A DNA stretch of 64,000 nt from Clostridiales bacterium (GTDB lineage Bacteria > Bacillota > Clostridia > Caldicoprobacterales > DTU083). Both the position numbers and the translations under genes were made by a program. The notes under the pieces are model-generated. The model worked only from the letters and a program-made list of their open reading frames with translations. It was not told where the DNA came from and ran no database searches. Below, piece by piece: positions 28,153 through 36,429 of the stretch. The stretch is from assembly GCA_012842605.1 (NCBI GenBank), contig DUSN01000080.1, forward strand, positions 111,132 through 175,131. Reading direction: 5' to 3'. Position 1 is the stretch's first letter; every line of letters starts with the position of its first letter.

Positions 28153-29037
28153 ATGGATTATGTTGTTAGAGGAATCGCCGGAAACGGGAGTATTCGTGTG
28201 TTCAGTGCCAGGACTACTGGCCTGGTTTCCAAAGCTGCTGAGGTTCATGGCCTTTATCCGGTTGCTGCGGCCGCTCTCGGCCGTGTTTTGACAGCTGCCG
28301 GCATGATGGCTGTTGACATGAAAAACAGCGATAATGTACTGTCAATAATCGTTAAAGGATCCGGCCCTTTAGGTAACATTGTAAGTGTAGCAAAGGTAGA
28401 CGGAACAATAAAGGGATATGTAGATAATCCGCAGCTTGATATGCCCCTGAATGAAAAAGGAAAGCTGGATGTGGGAAAAGCAGTCGGCAGGGATGGAAAG
28501 ATTACTGTCATAAAGGACTTGGGCCTTAAGGAACCTTATGTGGGACAGACAGACCTGGTCTCGGGAGAGATTGGGGAAGATATAGCCAATTATTTCTGGG
28601 TGTCCGAACAGCAGCCGTCAGCGGTGGCATTGGGAGTCATAGTCAATCCTGATTTAACCATTAAGGCAGCGGGGGGTTACATAATCCAGCCGATGCCGGA
28701 TGCTGATCCTGATGTAATAGCAAGCCTGGAACGAAAATTAACCGAGCTTCCGCCGGTATCTGCACTGATAAACCAAGACCATACACCGGAGCAGATTATG
28801 GACCTGCTGCTGGGTGAGTTTGATTTAAAATTGCTGGACAGCACCACTTTGGAATTCAAGTGCGACTGCAACCGTGAAAGGCTGGAGAGAGTTATTTTGG
28901 GCATGGGTAAAGAAGAGCTCAGCGATATTATCAATAATGAAGGCCAGGCGGAATTAGTATGTCATTACTGCAATACAAAATATCATTTTAACAAGGAAGA
29001 ACTGGAGGCTTTGCTGAGGCTGGCCATGCAAAGGTGA
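28153..29037 (+). CDS. hslO: Redox-regulated chaperone Hsp33
   Basis: A 294-residue cytoplasmic chaperone activated by oxidation. The C-terminal zinc site is intact: CDC near residue 240 and CHYC about 30 residues later, which form disulfides under oxidative stress. The N-terminal domain starts MDYVVRGIAGNGSIRVFSART, as in the family. ATG 28153 has GGAGGT 7 bases upstream and follows the cold-shock terminator; an upstream in-frame reading from 28093 would run through the terminator hairpin and is rejected. An MsrA gene lies 3 kb downstream. Confidence 0.96.
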   Translation: MDYVVRGIAGNGSIRVFSARTTGLVSKAAEVHGLYPVAAAALGRVLTAAGMMAVDMKNSDNVLSIIVKGSGPLGNIVSVAKVDGTIKGYVDNPQLDMPLNEKGKLDVGKAVGRDGKITVIKDLGLKEPYVGQTDLVSGEIGEDIANYFWVSEQQPSAVALGVIVNPDLTIKAAGGYIIQPMPDADPDVIASLERKLTELPPVSALINQDHTPEQIMDLLLGEFDLKLLDSTTLEFKCDCNRERLERVILGMGKEELSDIINNEGQAELVCHYCNTKYHFNKEELEALLRLAMQR

Positions 29038-29074
29038 CACTTTTTTACGATTCTGTAAATTAAACGGTTTAATG

Positions 29075-29103
29075 TAGAGCTTAAGGCCGGTTTGTGGTAT
29101 AAT
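29075..29103 (+). promoter_or_regulatory. Extended -10 promoter of the TPR protein gene
   Basis: TGGTATAAT gives a perfect -10 with a TG extension at 29095-29103; the -35 region (TAGAGC) is poor, as expected for this class. Confidence 0.5.
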
Positions 29104-29136
29104 ACAGCTAAACCATGATAAATCCGGGAGGAAAAT

Positions 29137-30867
29137 ATGGCAAAGGATTTATTCGCCAATAGGTTGAAAAAGGTCGTCCCTTTTGATCAGGACGGTTCAT
29201 TTTTTTACCGGAAGGCTAAAAAATATATAGAGAACAACAATTATATAAACGCATTGAATTATTACAGAAAAGCAATTGAAAAGGACCCGGACAATCTGGA
29301 ATATTCCATGGATCTGGCTGAAGTCTTTTCTGAAATGGGTTACTACCACGAATCTAATTTGATTCTTTTTTATATAATGCAGAAAAATCCGTCAAGAACT
29401 GAATGCTATTTTGCTATTGGCTGCAATTTTCTTGGTCTGCAGGAGTTTTCAAAGGCAAGGGACAGCCTGCAGAAATATCTTGAAGCAGACGAATACGGCT
29501 TTTACGCTGAAGAAGCCCAAAACCTCTTAGAAGTGCTGCAGAGCCAGGAGTTTTTTATTGAAAATTTCAACGAAGCTGATCCGGTCAGGGATGAGACACT
29601 GGCTTTGGCTACCCGCGGCAAAGACCTGCTGGACAAGGGTGATTACAGGCAGGCAGTTCGTGTGCTGGAAAAAGCAGCACAGCGGGATCCGGGTCTGATA
29701 TTTGCCAGGAACAACCTTGCACTGGCATATTTTTGTATTGGCAAACTGGATAAAGCAATTGAAATCTGCCTGGATATTTTGGAGGAATATCCAAACAATG
29801 TTCATGCAAATTGCAACATAGCATTTTTCCTTAACGAAAAAGGCGATTCGGAGGCCAGCAATAAATATATTGAGAGGGTTATAAGCATTAAGACAGAAGA
29901 TGTGGATGATCTGTACAAGGTAGCTGTCACCTTGTGTGAAATGGGTCAGCATCGAAGGGTAAACCAATTGCTGAAAAAACTGCTGCAATACAAGCCCTAT
30001 GATACAAAGGTGCTTCATTATATGGCAGTCTCCTGCTATAATCTGAAGATGTTCAAATCAGCCTATAAGTACTGGGATAAAGTGGAGAAAATCAACCCCA
30101 ATAATACCATAAGCAGCTACTATAAGCATTATGTCCGCAGCATTATGAAAAATGAAAGGGAGTTTACGGAGCTTCCGTATCACTTTCAGGTACCCTATGA
30201 TGAAATTATTCGCAGGGTTAAAACCATACACGATCTTCTGAAGCTTCCCAGTGTGGATCTGGCTGAGAAATGGAAGAACGGAAACGCACTGGATTCTTTG
30301 CTGCGCTGGGGCTTGGATCTTAATGATGTAATGATCAAGAAAGCTATTCTTAATGTTGTTGCTTCCTTCCGTGATGAAAAAGCTGAGCAATTTCTGAGAG
30401 CTTTTGTGCTGAGAAAAACAGAAGGAAAAGAACAGATTCGGGAGGCACTGACGCTCCTTAAGGAGATGAATGCCAAAGAGCCATACCTGGCATATGTTGA
30501 TGACAGTATTGTTGAGGTTAGCGTTAACTTTAATTCTACGGCAGGCTCTGGCAGGGATGTGATTGAAGCTATCCCGGAGATGGCAATTGAAAGAATTAAA
30601 TCATATTACCTTGTTGATTGTGAAGACGATATCCGTGATATCTGGGAAAGCGTTGTAACTCTTTGGGAGAAGACGGGCAAACCAAGAATCCAGAAGCCCG
30701 AAGGCTGGGCTGCAGCTCTGGAGCTTTACTACCGCATAAGGGAGGGATTGCCTGTAAGTAAAACCGAGCTTGCAGCATCCTGGCATGTTACCTATAACAC
30801 AATGATGAATAATTATAATTATATAAACAAGCTATTGGCCGAATTTTGGGAGCAGATGAACTGGTAA
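29137..30867 (+). CDS. Tetratricopeptide-repeat protein
   Basis: A 576-residue soluble protein made of TPR helices. Clear repeats lie at about residues 22-55 (ALNYYRKAIEKDPDN), 150-265 (AVRVLEKAAQRDPG, AIEICLDILEEYPNN) and 265-320. The C-terminal 170 residues are not TPR and end in an aromatic, Asn-rich helix (YNTMMNNYNYINKLL). No signal peptide or catalytic motif. It is probably a protein-interaction scaffold. The start ATG 29137 has GGGAGG upstream. It is followed 13 bases later by a small DUF3006-like gene and may be co-transcribed with it. Confidence 0.8.
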   Translation: MAKDLFANRLKKVVPFDQDGSFFYRKAKKYIENNNYINALNYYRKAIEKDPDNLEYSMDLAEVFSEMGYYHESNLILFYIMQKNPSRTECYFAIGCNFLGLQEFSKARDSLQKYLEADEYGFYAEEAQNLLEVLQSQEFFIENFNEADPVRDETLALATRGKDLLDKGDYRQAVRVLEKAAQRDPGLIFARNNLALAYFCIGKLDKAIEICLDILEEYPNNVHANCNIAFFLNEKGDSEASNKYIERVISIKTEDVDDLYKVAVTLCEMGQHRRVNQLLKKLLQYKPYDTKVLHYMAVSCYNLKMFKSAYKYWDKVEKINPNNTISSYYKHYVRSIMKNEREFTELPYHFQVPYDEIIRRVKTIHDLLKLPSVDLAEKWKNGNALDSLLRWGLDLNDVMIKKAILNVVASFRDEKAEQFLRAFVLRKTEGKEQIREALTLLKEMNAKEPYLAYVDDSIVEVSVNFNSTAGSGRDVIEAIPEMAIERIKSYYLVDCEDDIRDIWESVVTLWEKTGKPRIQKPEGWAAALELYYRIREGLPVSKTELAASWHVTYNTMMNNYNYINKLLAEFWEQMNW

Positions 30868-30880
30868 AGGAGCGGGGGCA

Positions 30881-31054
30881 ATGCAGTGCTTTGCGGAGAT
30901 TCTCAGCATAGAAGATAATTATGCCGTTGTATCCATTAATGAGGAGACCTGGAATCTTCCTCTCGGGATTTTGCCTGAAAACAGCAGACCGGGAGACATA
31001 ATTCAACTCCAGGCCGGCTTTTGTCCATTTCAGACATTGGATCGTATGAAATAG
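30881..31054 (+). CDS. Small DUF3006-like protein
   Basis: A 57-residue protein starting MQCFAEILSIEDNYAVV and containing NLPLGILPENSRPGDIIQL, the strand-turn-strand pattern of DUF3006-like proteins, small beta-barrel proteins of unknown role. It is credible because an AAGGAGCGGGGG ribosome site lies directly before ATG 30881, it starts 13 bases after the TPR gene, and the family pattern covers its whole length. It is probably translated from the TPR mRNA. Confidence 0.65.
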   Translation: MQCFAEILSIEDNYAVVSINEETWNLPLGILPENSRPGDIIQLQAGFCPFQTLDRMK

Positions 31055-31138
31055 CTTTGTAATTTAATGCTGCTGTCATAAGTTATTCTTTCCCCCAATA
31101 CATTCATAATAGAATATACTGAACTTCAGGGGGAAGAA

Positions 31139-32194
31139 ATGAAGCGCAGCAATCATCTTTTTGCAGACGGGTTCCGGATTGCCATGGCATACATCGGGAC
31201 GGTGGTAGGTGCGGGTTTTGCGACCGGGCAGGAGATTATGCAATTCTTTACCCGGTATGGCTTCCGCTCTTTTTGGGCTATATTAATTTCAGCAGTATTG
31301 TTTATTTTGGTGGGCAGGAGCATATTGCTGTATGGAAGGAAGCTGGATGCGAAATCTTACGGAAGCCTGGCAGATCATATTTTTGGATGGACCGGCTCTT
31401 TTATAAACCTCTATTTAGGGGTTACTTTTGTTTTAATCTGCGGTGCTATGTTCGCCGGAGCCGGAGCATTATTTCAGGAACAATGGGGTGTACCTTACAT
31501 TATAGGAGCATCTGTGACCGCTTTTCTTACGCTGCTGGTTACCCTGCGGGGCATAAAAGGTGTTCTGACAGTTAATTCGTTTATTGTTCCTTTGCTTGTA
31601 GTTTTCAGCGTACTTGTATTTGCCCATGTAGTGCTTCAGGGCTATAAGCCGGCAGTATCCATGCATGCATTGCCATTGTCTTTAGAGATATTTAACCTGC
31701 TGCGCACCGGTGTAACATATGCTTCATTTAACCTGGTTTTGTCCATTGGTGTGCTGGCTCCCATGGGGAGGGAACCGAAATCAGAAAAGGCTTTGTACCT
31801 GGGAAGCTTTTTAGGCGGGACTGTATTGGGATTGCTGCTGGCTATGGGCAATTATTCTCTCCTTTGCTTCATACCCGAGGTTTTTAACAGGGAGATTCCT
31901 CAAATGGCAATCGTCGGCAGAATGGGGAGCTTCTTTGTAACGGTATACGGCCTTGTGGTATGGGCTGAAATATTCACAACAGCAGTCGGCAACTTATTTG
32001 CTATACATACAATTGTACAGGAAAGATATATGCGTTCATCACCGTTCCCGGCTATAGCTGCAGCTGCTGCCGGATTGATTATATGCGGTTTGGGTTTTTC
32101 AAATATAGTATCATGGTTCTATTCGGCATTGGGAATAATAGGATTTGCATTATCTGCCGTTTTACTGGTGCAAATTATCAGGAGCCGGAGATAG
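31139..32194 (+). CDS. YkvI-like membrane transporter homologue
   Basis: A 351-residue polytopic membrane protein with about ten hydrophobic segments. The start FRIAMAYIGTVVGAGFATGQEIMQFF is the signature of the YkvI family, which belongs to the LeuT-like fold and resembles amino-acid or solute transporters; no substrate has been assigned. A GGGGGAAG site precedes ATG 31139. It stands alone between the DUF3006-like and msrA genes. Confidence 0.8.
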   Translation: MKRSNHLFADGFRIAMAYIGTVVGAGFATGQEIMQFFTRYGFRSFWAILISAVLFILVGRSILLYGRKLDAKSYGSLADHIFGWTGSFINLYLGVTFVLICGAMFAGAGALFQEQWGVPYIIGASVTAFLTLLVTLRGIKGVLTVNSFIVPLLVVFSVLVFAHVVLQGYKPAVSMHALPLSLEIFNLLRTGVTYASFNLVLSIGVLAPMGREPKSEKALYLGSFLGGTVLGLLLAMGNYSLLCFIPEVFNREIPQMAIVGRMGSFFVTVYGLVVWAEIFTTAVGNLFAIHTIVQERYMRSSPFPAIAAAAAGLIICGLGFSNIVSWFYSALGIIGFALSAVLLVQIIRSRR

Positions 32195-32304
32195 CAGTAT
32201 GGAGCGAATGAAATTACAGCACTGAGTAAATCAAAAAGCTGTGTTAAATATAGTAAATTTTGTACCTCAGCATAAGAGAAAATTCAGGAAAGGAATGAAG
32301 GAAA

Positions 32305-32784
32305 GTGAAGGAGATAGCGCTTGCAGGCGGATGTTTCTGGGGTGTGGAGGAGTACTTCAGCCGGATACCTGGTGTAATTGAGACGAAAGTGGGATATGCA
32401 AACGGGCATGTTGAAAACCCTACATATGAACAGGTTTGCACGCATAAAACCGGTCATGCAGAGACCTGTCTGGTTAAATATGATGAAAAAGTCATATCCC
32501 TGCAGCAATTGCTGGACAAATTCTGGAAGGTTATAGACCCTACGGCAAAGGATCAGCAGGGCCCGGATGTCGGGAACCAGTACCGGACCGGCATATATTA
32601 CCTGGATGAAGCTGATTTGCCCGTAATAATCAAATCTGTGGAGGAAGAACAGAAAAAATACAATAAGCCTATTGTTACCGAAGTTAAGCCTCTTGAGTGT
32701 TTTTATCCTGCTGAAGAATACCATCAGAAATACCTGAAAAAGAACCCTGGGGGATATTGTCATATTGACCTGAGCAAGGTATAA
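32305..32784 (+). CDS. msrA: Peptide methionine-S-sulfoxide reductase MsrA
   Basis: A 159-residue repair enzyme reducing the S-diastereomer of methionine sulfoxide. The catalytic Cys is in GGCFWG near residue 10, encoded by TGT, followed by [16 protein letters not shown] and GHAE. The C-terminal half ([25 protein letters not shown]) is complete; a resolving Cys may be that of ECFYPAEE or GGYCH. GTG 32305 is the start. No MsrB domain is fused. Confidence 0.95.
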   Translation: MKEIALAGGCFWGVEEYFSRIPGVIETKVGYANGHVENPTYEQVCTHKTGHAETCLVKYDEKVISLQQLLDKFWKVIDPTAKDQQGPDVGNQYRTGIYYLDEADLPVIIKSVEEEQKKYNKPIVTEVKPLECFYPAEEYHQKYLKKNPGGYCHIDLSKV

Positions 32785-32804
32785 TGCAAATCCATATAAA
32801 ATTT

Positions 32805-32850
32805 AACGCCTTCAAAATCATATATCTGATTGTGAAGGCGTTTTTATTTT
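32805..32850 (+). terminator. Bidirectional terminator between msrA and the DeoR gene
   Basis: A 10-bp stem AACGCCTTCA/TGAAGGCGTT extended by an inner AATCA/TGATT stem. TTTTTATTTT follows on the plus strand; on the minus strand a TTAAATTTT tract follows, so it ends both convergent units. Confidence 0.9.
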
Positions 32851-33635
32851 CATTCAATTCTCTTAAGGGGCTTTACCTGGATTACCTCTATGTTTCGTTC
32901 GCGCAATCGGTTAACAACATTCTGATCTGCATATATATCTGTTATTAGACAAGAGATCTTATCAATGGAACCGGAAACAAAGCTGTGCGTTCTGCCTATC
33001 TTCTGGTAATCTCCCAGGATAAACCTTTCTCCCGTTGTCCTGTTGAGCATCAGCTCATTTATTGCTGTTTCCTGCAAAACTGCAGTGGTTATTCCTTCTT
33101 CTATGGTCAGCCCGGAGCAGCCCAGGAAGCACTTGCTTGCTTTTACCCTGGAAAGGTTGTTTATGGCAAAGTCGCCTACCATGGATTCTTTGGGGAAACG
33201 GAGCTCTCCTCCGGTAAGGAATACCATCATGTCCTCACGAATCTTGCTGAAAATTGCCTTTGCATTGTTTGTTATAACTGTTACCTGCTTTGCTGTGATG
33301 TAATTTAAAATAAGCAGAGCTGTAGAACTGGTGTTTATAAAAATGGTGTCCCCGTCCTCTACGAATTTAGCCGCCTCTTTTGCTATTGCATGCTTGTGCA
33401 GCGTCAGGTTGGAGCTGAACATGTTTTCCTGGCCTTCATCCTTAATGAGGGAAGCTCCGCCATGAAAGCGCATGACTAAATTCTCCTTTTCCAGCGCTTC
33501 CAGGTCCCTTCGTATGGTTAGCGGAGATGTGTTTAGCTGCTCTGCAAGTTCGTTTACTTTTACCGACTCATGATGCCTGAGCATTTCCAGTATCTTTGTT
33601 CTGCGATTATCAACTATTGACCGGCTTACCTTCAT
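32850..33635 (-). CDS. DeoR-family repressor, probable regulator of the ula operon
   Basis: A 261-residue regulator. The N-terminal DeoR helix-turn-helix is NELAEQLNTSPLTIRRDLEALE at about residues 30-52; the C-terminal sugar-phosphate sensor contains DTIFINTSSTALLI, NNAKAIF and GCSGLTIEEGITT. ATG 33635 is preferred because GGAGGAA lies 6 bases before it. It is downstream of and co-directional with a TPR membrane protein, and their shared promoter faces away from the ascorbate-type PTS operon. By analogy with UlaR it should be released by a pathway phosphate ester; the target sites are likely the repeats at 34571-34619 and 34744-34758. Confidence 0.9.
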   Translation of the reverse strand: MKVSRSIVDNRRTKILEMLRHHESVKVNELAEQLNTSPLTIRRDLEALEKENLVMRFHGGASLIKDEGQENMFSSNLTLHKHAIAKEAAKFVEDGDTIFINTSSTALLILNYITAKQVTVITNNAKAIFSKIREDMMVFLTGGELRFPKESMVGDFAINNLSRVKASKCFLGCSGLTIEEGITTAVLQETAINELMLNRTTGERFILGDYQKIGRTHSFVSGSIDKISCLITDIYADQNVVNRLRERNIEVIQVKPLKRIE

Positions 33636-33654
33636 AGAAACTTCCTCCATATCA

Positions 33655-34452
33655 TTAATGCATCAAACCGGCAGCCTTTGCGTAATCAATGACGCATCCC
33701 ATATCGGGTGCCAGCTCCAGGGCTTTGATGCAGTTTTTTTCCTTTTCTTCAGGGTTATTTTGACTTTCAGCAAGCTTTGCTTTTGAAAGATAATAGTGAG
33801 CTAAATCCCGCTTTGTCATTTCAGCGGTATTTGCATTATTATAAGCTTCTAAAGCCTCATCCGGCCTGCCCATTGTGAGATAATAATCTCCGTTTATAAC
33901 ATCCCAGATTGAGCGGCCAACAGCTTTTTTGCCAGATTTGCCAAGGCTCTCTTTATATTCATTAAGTGACTTGAAGCAGCGCTTTACATGCTTTTTGTTA
34001 TTCAAAAGCACATAGCTTTTGAACAGATAATAATATCCCTGTACCCGCATGCTGTTTGTAGAGAACAATCTGCTCTCTTTGTCTTCAATGAGATCTATAA
34101 CCTTATTGGGCTCATTCTTATCTGTGTAGATCATTGCTTCCAGAACAGCTAACTGCGGCCGGTAGCCTTTGAATAAGTCGTACTTTTTTACCAGGTCAAC
34201 TTTCTCCAATGCCTTATCCGGATTACATCTTTTTTGTAAAAGCTCAACTGCCAGTATATAATTAAAACGCAAAAATTCGTTCAAAACAGCAAAGACTAAA
34301 AAAATCAGAAAGATAGAATAAATTATGACCGGGCTGTAGTTATCTGCTGTTGCAATCTTTTCAACGATGACTGCAAAAAAGACAGCATATAGAATAAGTG
34401 AAACAGCTATTCTGGCCTTGTCACCTAGGACCAGTTTTTTTAAGCTCAGCAT
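33655..34452 (-). CDS. Membrane-anchored TPR-like protein, unknown function
   Basis: A 265-residue protein. Two hydrophobic helices near residues 15-35 and 42-62 anchor it, followed by a cytoplasmic helical domain with TPR-like repeats (GDYYLTMGRPDEALEAYNNA, AESQNNPEEKEKNCIKALELAPD). No catalytic motif is seen. It is the first gene of the minus-strand unit with the DeoR repressor and shares its promoter. A link with PTS regulation comes only from position. AGAGGTG precedes its ATG. Confidence 0.7.
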   Translation of the reverse strand: MLSLKKLVLGDKARIAVSLILYAVFFAVIVEKIATADNYSPVIIYSIFLIFLVFAVLNEFLRFNYILAVELLQKRCNPDKALEKVDLVKKYDLFKGYRPQLAVLEAMIYTDKNEPNKVIDLIEDKESRLFSTNSMRVQGYYYLFKSYVLLNNKKHVKRCFKSLNEYKESLGKSGKKAVGRSIWDVINGDYYLTMGRPDEALEAYNNANTAEMTKRDLAHYYLSKAKLAESQNNPEEKEKNCIKALELAPDMGCVIDYAKAAGLMH

Positions 34453-34510
34453 TTATGCACCTCTTTTTAAGGTAGTTTTGTTCTTAAATATTGATTATAT
34501 GTTCTATTAT

Positions 34511-34538
34511 ATTATAGCATTATCTCATATAATCGCAA
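34511..34538 (-). promoter_or_regulatory. Promoter of the TPR/DeoR unit
   Basis: Minus-strand TTGCGA and TATAAT separated by 16 bases. The GAAC repeats lie 33-80 bases upstream of it. Confidence 0.5.
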
Positions 34539-34570
34539 TAGTTACATTGCATATAATATGTCTCTTGTCT

Positions 34571-34758
34571 TTATATGAACTATTTATACATTATATGAAC
34601 GTTTTTGTGTTTTATGAACTATTTTAGTATAATAATTTATACAAAATCACTAAACAATATTTTGTATTTTGGCAAAGTTGTCAATTGAATTTATATATAA
34701 ACCTAAAGTATAATCGTAACATAACATGAATTAATCAATTTAAATGAACGATTTGAAC
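34571..34758. repeat. GAAC-containing direct repeats, candidate DeoR operators
   Basis: TTATATGAAC occurs at 34571-34580 and 34591-34600, with TTATGAAC at 34612-34619; the GAAC cores are 20 and 19 bases apart, close to two helical turns, so a protein could bind them on one face. Two further GAAC cores (34746, 34755) lie just after the predicted start point of the ula promoter. The rest of this 337-base AT-rich intergenic region holds only two divergent promoters and the ulaG ribosome site. Confidence 0.55.
34685..34714 (+). promoter_or_regulatory. Promoter of the ula operon
   Basis: TTGAAT at 34685 and a perfect TATAAT at 34709 with an 18-base spacer, followed by GAAC cores at 34746-34758 in a position suited to repression. 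Confidence 0.65.
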
Positions 34759-34789
34759 ATATCAAATTTTCAGTGGAAGAAGGGTGAAC

Positions 34790-35854
34790 ATGGGCAAGAT
34801 AGACGAAATTACCAGGGAATCATGGATTATGAATACTTTCCCTGAATGGGGAACCTGGTTGAACGAAGAAATTGAGCAGGAAGAAGTAAAACCCGGTACA
34901 TTTGCCATGTGGTGGCTCGGCTGCACCGGTATCTGGATTAAGACCGAGCATGATACAAATATATGCGTAGACTTCTGGTGCGGCACCGGCAAGCGTACAA
35001 AGAAGAATAAATACATGGTTGCAGGCCATCAGATGGCTAACATGTGCGGAGGAAGATTGATTCAGCCCAACTTAAGAACAGCTCCCTTTGTTCTGGATCC
35101 TTTTGCAGTCAAAAAGGTGGATGCTGTACTTTCTACACATTTCCATTCAGATCACATTGATGTCAATTTTGCTGCTGCAGTACTTAAAAATATTGATGCA
35201 CCGGTCCCTTTCATCGGCCCAAAGAAAGCAGTGGATATGTGGGTCGGCTGGGGAGTGCCGAAAGAAAGATGCATTGTTGTTAAGCCCGGTGATTCCGTAA
35301 AAATCAATGATGTTGAAATCATCGCACTTGACTCATTTGACAGGACATGTCTTGTTACAACTCCGGGATATGTGGATATCCGCGGGACCTGCCCTGACGA
35401 TATGGATGAAAAGGCCGTCAACTATCTGATTAAGACACCCGGCGGAAATATCTATCACAGCGGAGACTCACATTATTCCATCTATTATGCAAAACACGGC
35501 AAAGATCATAAGATTGATGTTGCATTAGGGTCATATGGTGAAAACCCTGTCGGTATCGCTGACAAAATGACATCGATCGACATCCTGAGAATGGCAGAGG
35601 CTCTCCGGTGCAAGGTTGTGATACCATTCCACTATGACATATGGTCCAACTTCATGGCGGATCCGAAGGAAATCTCTGTTCTGTACGATATGAGAAAGCA
35701 TCGCCTGCAGTACACATTTGAGCCGTTTATCTGGGAAGTGGGCGGCAAGTACACATATCCGCTGGATCTTGGAAAGAGAGAGTATCACCATCCAAGAGGT
35801 TTCACCGATTGCTTTGAAAATGAACCAAACACGCCGTTCAGATCAATCCTGTAA
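34790..35854 (+). CDS. ulaG: L-ascorbate-6-phosphate lactonase UlaG
   Basis: A 354-residue metallo-beta-lactamase-fold enzyme opening L-ascorbate 6-phosphate to 3-keto-L-gulonate 6-phosphate. The metal motif HxHxDH is at residues 117-122 ([10 protein letters not shown]), followed by GDSHYSIYY and PFHYDIW with further ligands. Length and the [15 protein letters not shown] start match UlaG. ATG 34790 has AGAAGGG upstream; GTG 34784 is an in-frame alternative. It is the first gene of an operon with a complete ascorbate-type PTS, which supports the specific function. Confidence 0.93.
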   Translation: MGKIDEITRESWIMNTFPEWGTWLNEEIEQEEVKPGTFAMWWLGCTGIWIKTEHDTNICVDFWCGTGKRTKKNKYMVAGHQMANMCGGRLIQPNLRTAPFVLDPFAVKKVDAVLSTHFHSDHIDVNFAAAVLKNIDAPVPFIGPKKAVDMWVGWGVPKERCIVVKPGDSVKINDVEIIALDSFDRTCLVTTPGYVDIRGTCPDDMDEKAVNYLIKTPGGNIYHSGDSHYSIYYAKHGKDHKIDVALGSYGENPVGIADKMTSIDILRMAEALRCKVVIPFHYDIWSNFMADPKEISVLYDMRKHRLQYTFEPFIWEVGGKYTYPLDLGKREYHHPRGFTDCFENEPNTPFRSIL

Positions 35855-35896
35855 TATGTACTGCATGATATGAAATTATAAACAATGGAGGATACA

Positions 35897-36352
35897 ATGC
35901 TGCTGAGAGAACTTGCAGAAAAGAACCGCTGCAAATTTGTTGACAGCGTGGAATCCTGGGAAGAAGCCATTCGGAAAAGCTGTGAGCCATTGGTTGCTGA
36001 AGGGATTCTTGATGAATCATATGCTGAAGAAATTATCGATACAGTAAAAAGAATGGGTCCATACATTGTTATTGTTCCCGGTGTAGCGATTCCCCATTGC
36101 ATGGAAAATGCCGGAGGAGCGCACGGTACGGCCATAAGCTTTATGAAGCTTGAAACCCCGGTTTCTTTTGACGATGAAGACCCAGACAAGAGCGCATCTA
36201 TTTTTTTCACTCTATCCTCTGTGAACACACAGGAACACCTAAAAAACATGAAGCAGCTGTTTAAGATGCTCACAAATGAAGATCTGCTTGCAGAATTAAT
36301 GCAGGTCAAGTGTCCGGAGGACCTCATCCGGCTGGATGAAAAATACATGTGA
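35897..36352 (+). CDS. ulaC: PTS system, ascorbate-type EIIA (UlaC)
   Basis: A 151-residue EIIA of the mannitol/fructose fold used by ascorbate systems. The phosphorylated His is His67 in VPGVAIPHCMEN. It accepts phosphate from HPr and passes it to the EIIB encoded at 38021. ATG 35897 is preferred over ATG 35885 because GGAGG sits between them, 4 bases before the chosen codon. It is placed between ulaG and the EIIC gene, a different order from the E. coli ulaABCDEF operon. Confidence 0.9.
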   Translation: MLLRELAEKNRCKFVDSVESWEEAIRKSCEPLVAEGILDESYAEEIIDTVKRMGPYIVIVPGVAIPHCMENAGGAHGTAISFMKLETPVSFDDEDPDKSASIFFTLSSVNTQEHLKNMKQLFKMLTNEDLLAELMQVKCPEDLIRLDEKYM

Positions 36353-36429
36353 CAAGAAATATGTGAGGTCCAGCTTAAGGTATTGGCAGCTTCGGCTGTT
36401 GATATAATATGCAAAAGGGAGGATATCAG

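Noticed and set aside
32305..32784. Possible selenocysteine MsrA
   Set aside because: The catalytic position is encoded by TGT (Cys), with no in-frame TGA.
34571..34758. Repeats as a CRISPR array or origin iterons
   Set aside because: They are short, few and between divergent operons; there is no cas or replication gene nearby, so operators are more likely.
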